A stretch of DNA of 64,000 bases from Strix aluco (lineage: Eukaryota; Chordata; Aves; Strigiformes; Strigidae): contig NC_133941.1 in the NCBI RefSeq assembly GCF_031877795.1, positions 24,528,251 through 24,592,250 of the forward strand. Reading direction: 5' to 3'. Under the pieces are notes generated by a model. The model saw nothing but the letters and a program-made list of their open reading frames with translations. It did not search any database and had not been told where the DNA came from. Each line of letters starts with the position of its first letter. Position 1 is the first letter of the stretch. The position numbers were made by a program, and so were the translations under genes. Positions 61,486-64,000 of the stretch are shown here, piece after piece.

Positions 61486-63515
61486 ACAGGACAAGACAAA
61501 CGCTAACAGGTTTCACATGAACCTTTGTCCCATGTCTGGCATTTTCTTCAGATATGCAGCAATCTTCTTTTAGATTTTGCATGTTTCTTCACAGGCTCAG
61601 AAAAGTTCTTCCCATCCATGGCCCTATGCAGCATTTTTCCCCCCAAAGGCCGCATAAAATCAGAAACCCCACGGGGCTATATTGCTTGCTAGAGCTTACT
61701 GTATGAGCAGCAGATACACTGCTCACACAGCACCTCAGAAGAAGGAGCTGCCTCAAATTCTTTTTTTTTACTTGACCAAGAAGGAGGTAGGTTTGAGACT
61801 GATTACACTAAATATTACCCGATAAGGCACCAACCTGCCCTTGCAATGGTACTGAGTGTTGTACACAGTAAGAATAAGTAACTTGCTTCAAAGCACAGAG
61901 GAAGTTTCTGTTAGCAATGTAATCTGACTCCTGAATCCCACATCAGCATGTTAACCACATATATACACACACTCCCTTCTCCATAGCATTATTTTTACAT
62001 CAGCTCACTAATGCCACGTCTTGATCTGTTCCAGTGTAAGCAGCCCCTCAACAACCACATTAATTTCAGTATGCTTTTCTCAGAGAAAGGTACTTGTTTC
62101 AGGTATCTGTAATTTTCCTCATAAATATTACAGCCCATGACACACTGCTGACTCGCCCAATTCTCAAAGCAAAGCCTGGAGATAATGAGATGAATGTCTG
62201 ATAGAAAAATATTAGCTATCCTTCGAGAAATCCAAAGATGTAAATCTGCTTTTCAAAATACCTTGTCATAATGTAGCAGGGTGAACAATATTTCTGTTTA
62301 TAGGAGATGAAGTGAATTTATTATCTCTCAGAGTTTTACAGCACCACGTTTCACAGAAAATACAACTGGTATGGAAAGAATCAGAGATTCTGGTAAGAAC
62401 TAAAAGGGGCACAGAACTGCACTACTGCATATTAGCACTTGGTGGATTCACAAATCCACTTACTGTAACCTTCTCCTTTGTCTTTTTATTCCTGCAATAG
62501 GATGAACCTTAACACTGGAAAGCAATAGGGAAGCCGAGGAGGAAGTCACTTCAAGGCTCACATCACTTGTATTCATGTGCCAAGTGTACCCTCTCTAAAA
62601 AGTCAGCAGTGACAGAACAACTGTTCCAAATAGGAAAAGTTTAATGCTGTGCAGTTCTTAAAAGTTTACAGAGTTTACACTGCAATTCAAATGACTTTAC
62701 TAGAGAAAGGATAAATGTTTATTCTGTTTAAATGATCTGATAATCCAAGCCACAGAAATATACATTAAAAAGTACCTATGTGATGGCATAAGAAAAAAGA
62801 TGACAAAAGAAAAGTCCTAATAAACTCACCAGCTATCAAGTTTTGGCTCCTGTAGGTGGATGTGAACTGAACAGAAAGAATGTTTATCTTCAAGGTCAGC
62901 AAAAGTAAACTTGATAACTCTTAGAATTCACTTATAAGTACCATTTGATTTTTGTTTTCTGTTTTCCCTAGTTTAGCATAATTAATAATTGTTAATGCCT
63001 TAAGCTGTATAAGTATTCCATTAACAGCCCAGGTGGACCATGCGTTACTGCAGGATCACAGCAGACTTCAACTGGTATTTTGAAAAGCAACTGTGGCTTC
63101 TGATAGCACAGAGGTAGGTCAGGTAAGTGCACTAAGTATTTTGGGTCAAATCTTTGCCTCATGTAGCTACAATCATTGACAGAAGAGAAGGTGCTTTATG
63201 CTCCAGTGAAACAGGCGTCCGAATGGTATCTCCTGCATGCACGGCCTGCGTTCGTACTGCCTGTCAAACTTCTGCTCGGGCAACAACAGAAATACTCATG
63301 GTCTCAGACAACTGCAGACCAGTTTTGCAGACTGACAGCTACCACAGATCGCCTGTGTTGGTAGCTTGGTGGTGAGAAGAGACAGATGAATTTTAGGGTG
63401 GGCAGAGCCTGTGTTGTAGGGAAAACAGTCACAAACTGATTTACACTTCAGAAAGCCATGTCAGTGGCTTGACACAAACTGAAGACAGCAAAACGCCAAA
63501 CGCCTATGTGCTCTC

Positions 63516-63540
63516 TTTTTTTTTTTTTTTTTTTTTTTTT
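63516..63540. repeat. Poly-T tract (25 nt)
   Basis: Uninterrupted T run followed by ACAG. On the FGD3 strand it is poly-A. Confidence 0.9.
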
Positions 63541-64000
63541 ACAGTGCTTGCTTCACAGAACCTCAGTGAGAGCAGGCTGGGTTCAGACAGAAAAAGTTAA
63601 GAAAAGGCCAAGTGGAGTGAGAGCCTGGTAGGGAAGGAGCTTCCCCAGTTCCTGCTTCTCCAAGCTTCTGTCAGAGTCACGGCAGGTTGGCAGCCCTGAC
63701 CCTCAGCACAGGGCCTCTCCTCTCCCAGCTTCCTGGGGGATTACTTGATTCCCAACAGCTGGCCCAGCCACAATCTGCCTTTTAGGGCGGGCAGCTGTGC
63801 TCTCTCCTCAGCTTAACCCGCTCCTTGCCAGCCCTTCCCTCCCAAAGGACGGCATCTGCTTTCCCAGCACTGGCGGAGGGATGATTGCAAGTGTGCTGGA
63901 GCCTGCTGCATCCCTGCAGCTGGCCTGGGCCTGAGGGGGAGAGAGGTTTTACAGATACACCAGCATAAGCAGAGCTCTTCCCCCCTTCCCACATGGCTTT

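Larger units (their letters stand above)
60565..64000 (-). other. FGD3 intron, upstream part of gene
   Basis: Sequence 5' of the first FGD3 exon found. No earlier DH exon was recognised. It contains the CR1 at 60.7-61.5 kb and a poly-T tract at 63,516-63,540. A GC-richer stretch occupies 63,620-63,950, with no exon recognised. Confidence 0.7.

Noticed and set aside
60565..64000. Further upstream DH exons of FGD3
   Set aside because: Scanned for the DH helices expected before the KQEVCGNL segment; no minus-strand interval with matching residues and splice sites was found.

Overview
The window is bird nuclear DNA. It has AT-rich intergenic and intronic sequence, short coding exons with GT/AG borders, four CR1 LINE copies (two ending in the CR1-type 3' repeats with an ATTCTGTG-like unit), one solo-LTR-like avian endogenous retroviral element, and many homopolymer tracts. 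There are no operons, bacterial genes, tRNA/rRNA genes or CRISPR arrays. Most long open frames are chance or repeat-derived.

The one securely identified gene is the 3' part of FGD3 on the minus strand. FGD3 is a FYVE, RhoGEF and PH domain protein that acts as a Cdc42-type guanine nucleotide exchange factor. Twelve exons between 60,564 and 32,558 join in a consistent reading frame. In order they encode the C-terminal part of the DH (RhoGEF) domain, the first PH domain, a Ser/Gly-rich linker, a FYVE zinc finger split over two exons, and the C-terminal PH domain with its stop codon. That is 451 codons plus the stop. The promoter, N-terminus and first part of the DH domain lie beyond position 64,000. 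A thirteenth, in-frame cassette exon (48,644-48,709) and an alternative 3' terminal exon (about 42,699-43,398) are possible but unproven.

Layout: 1-6,800 is unassigned sequence with a small open frame near 0.63 kb. 6.8-7.6 kb is a CR1 3' end (plus). 7.6-18.9 kb is unassigned, with a hairpin at 10.45 kb, a CR1 scrap at 13.2 kb and a CCTGCC-type minisatellite at 13.7 kb. 18.96-26.3 kb holds a weakly supported set of phase-compatible minus-strand exon candidates that I cannot name. 26.7-29.2 kb is a decayed CR1 ORF2 (plus). 29.2-32.5 kb is AT-rich and includes the probable FGD3 3' UTR. 32.5-60.6 kb is FGD3 exons and introns, including two striking inverted repeats, a 43-bp direct duplication and an ERV LTR. 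60.6-64 kb is the next FGD3 intron with another CR1 (minus).

In mammals FGD3 lies beside SUSD3 in the same orientation, and this segment is Z-linked in birds as far as I recall. I found no sushi-domain exon here, so SUSD3 is not called.
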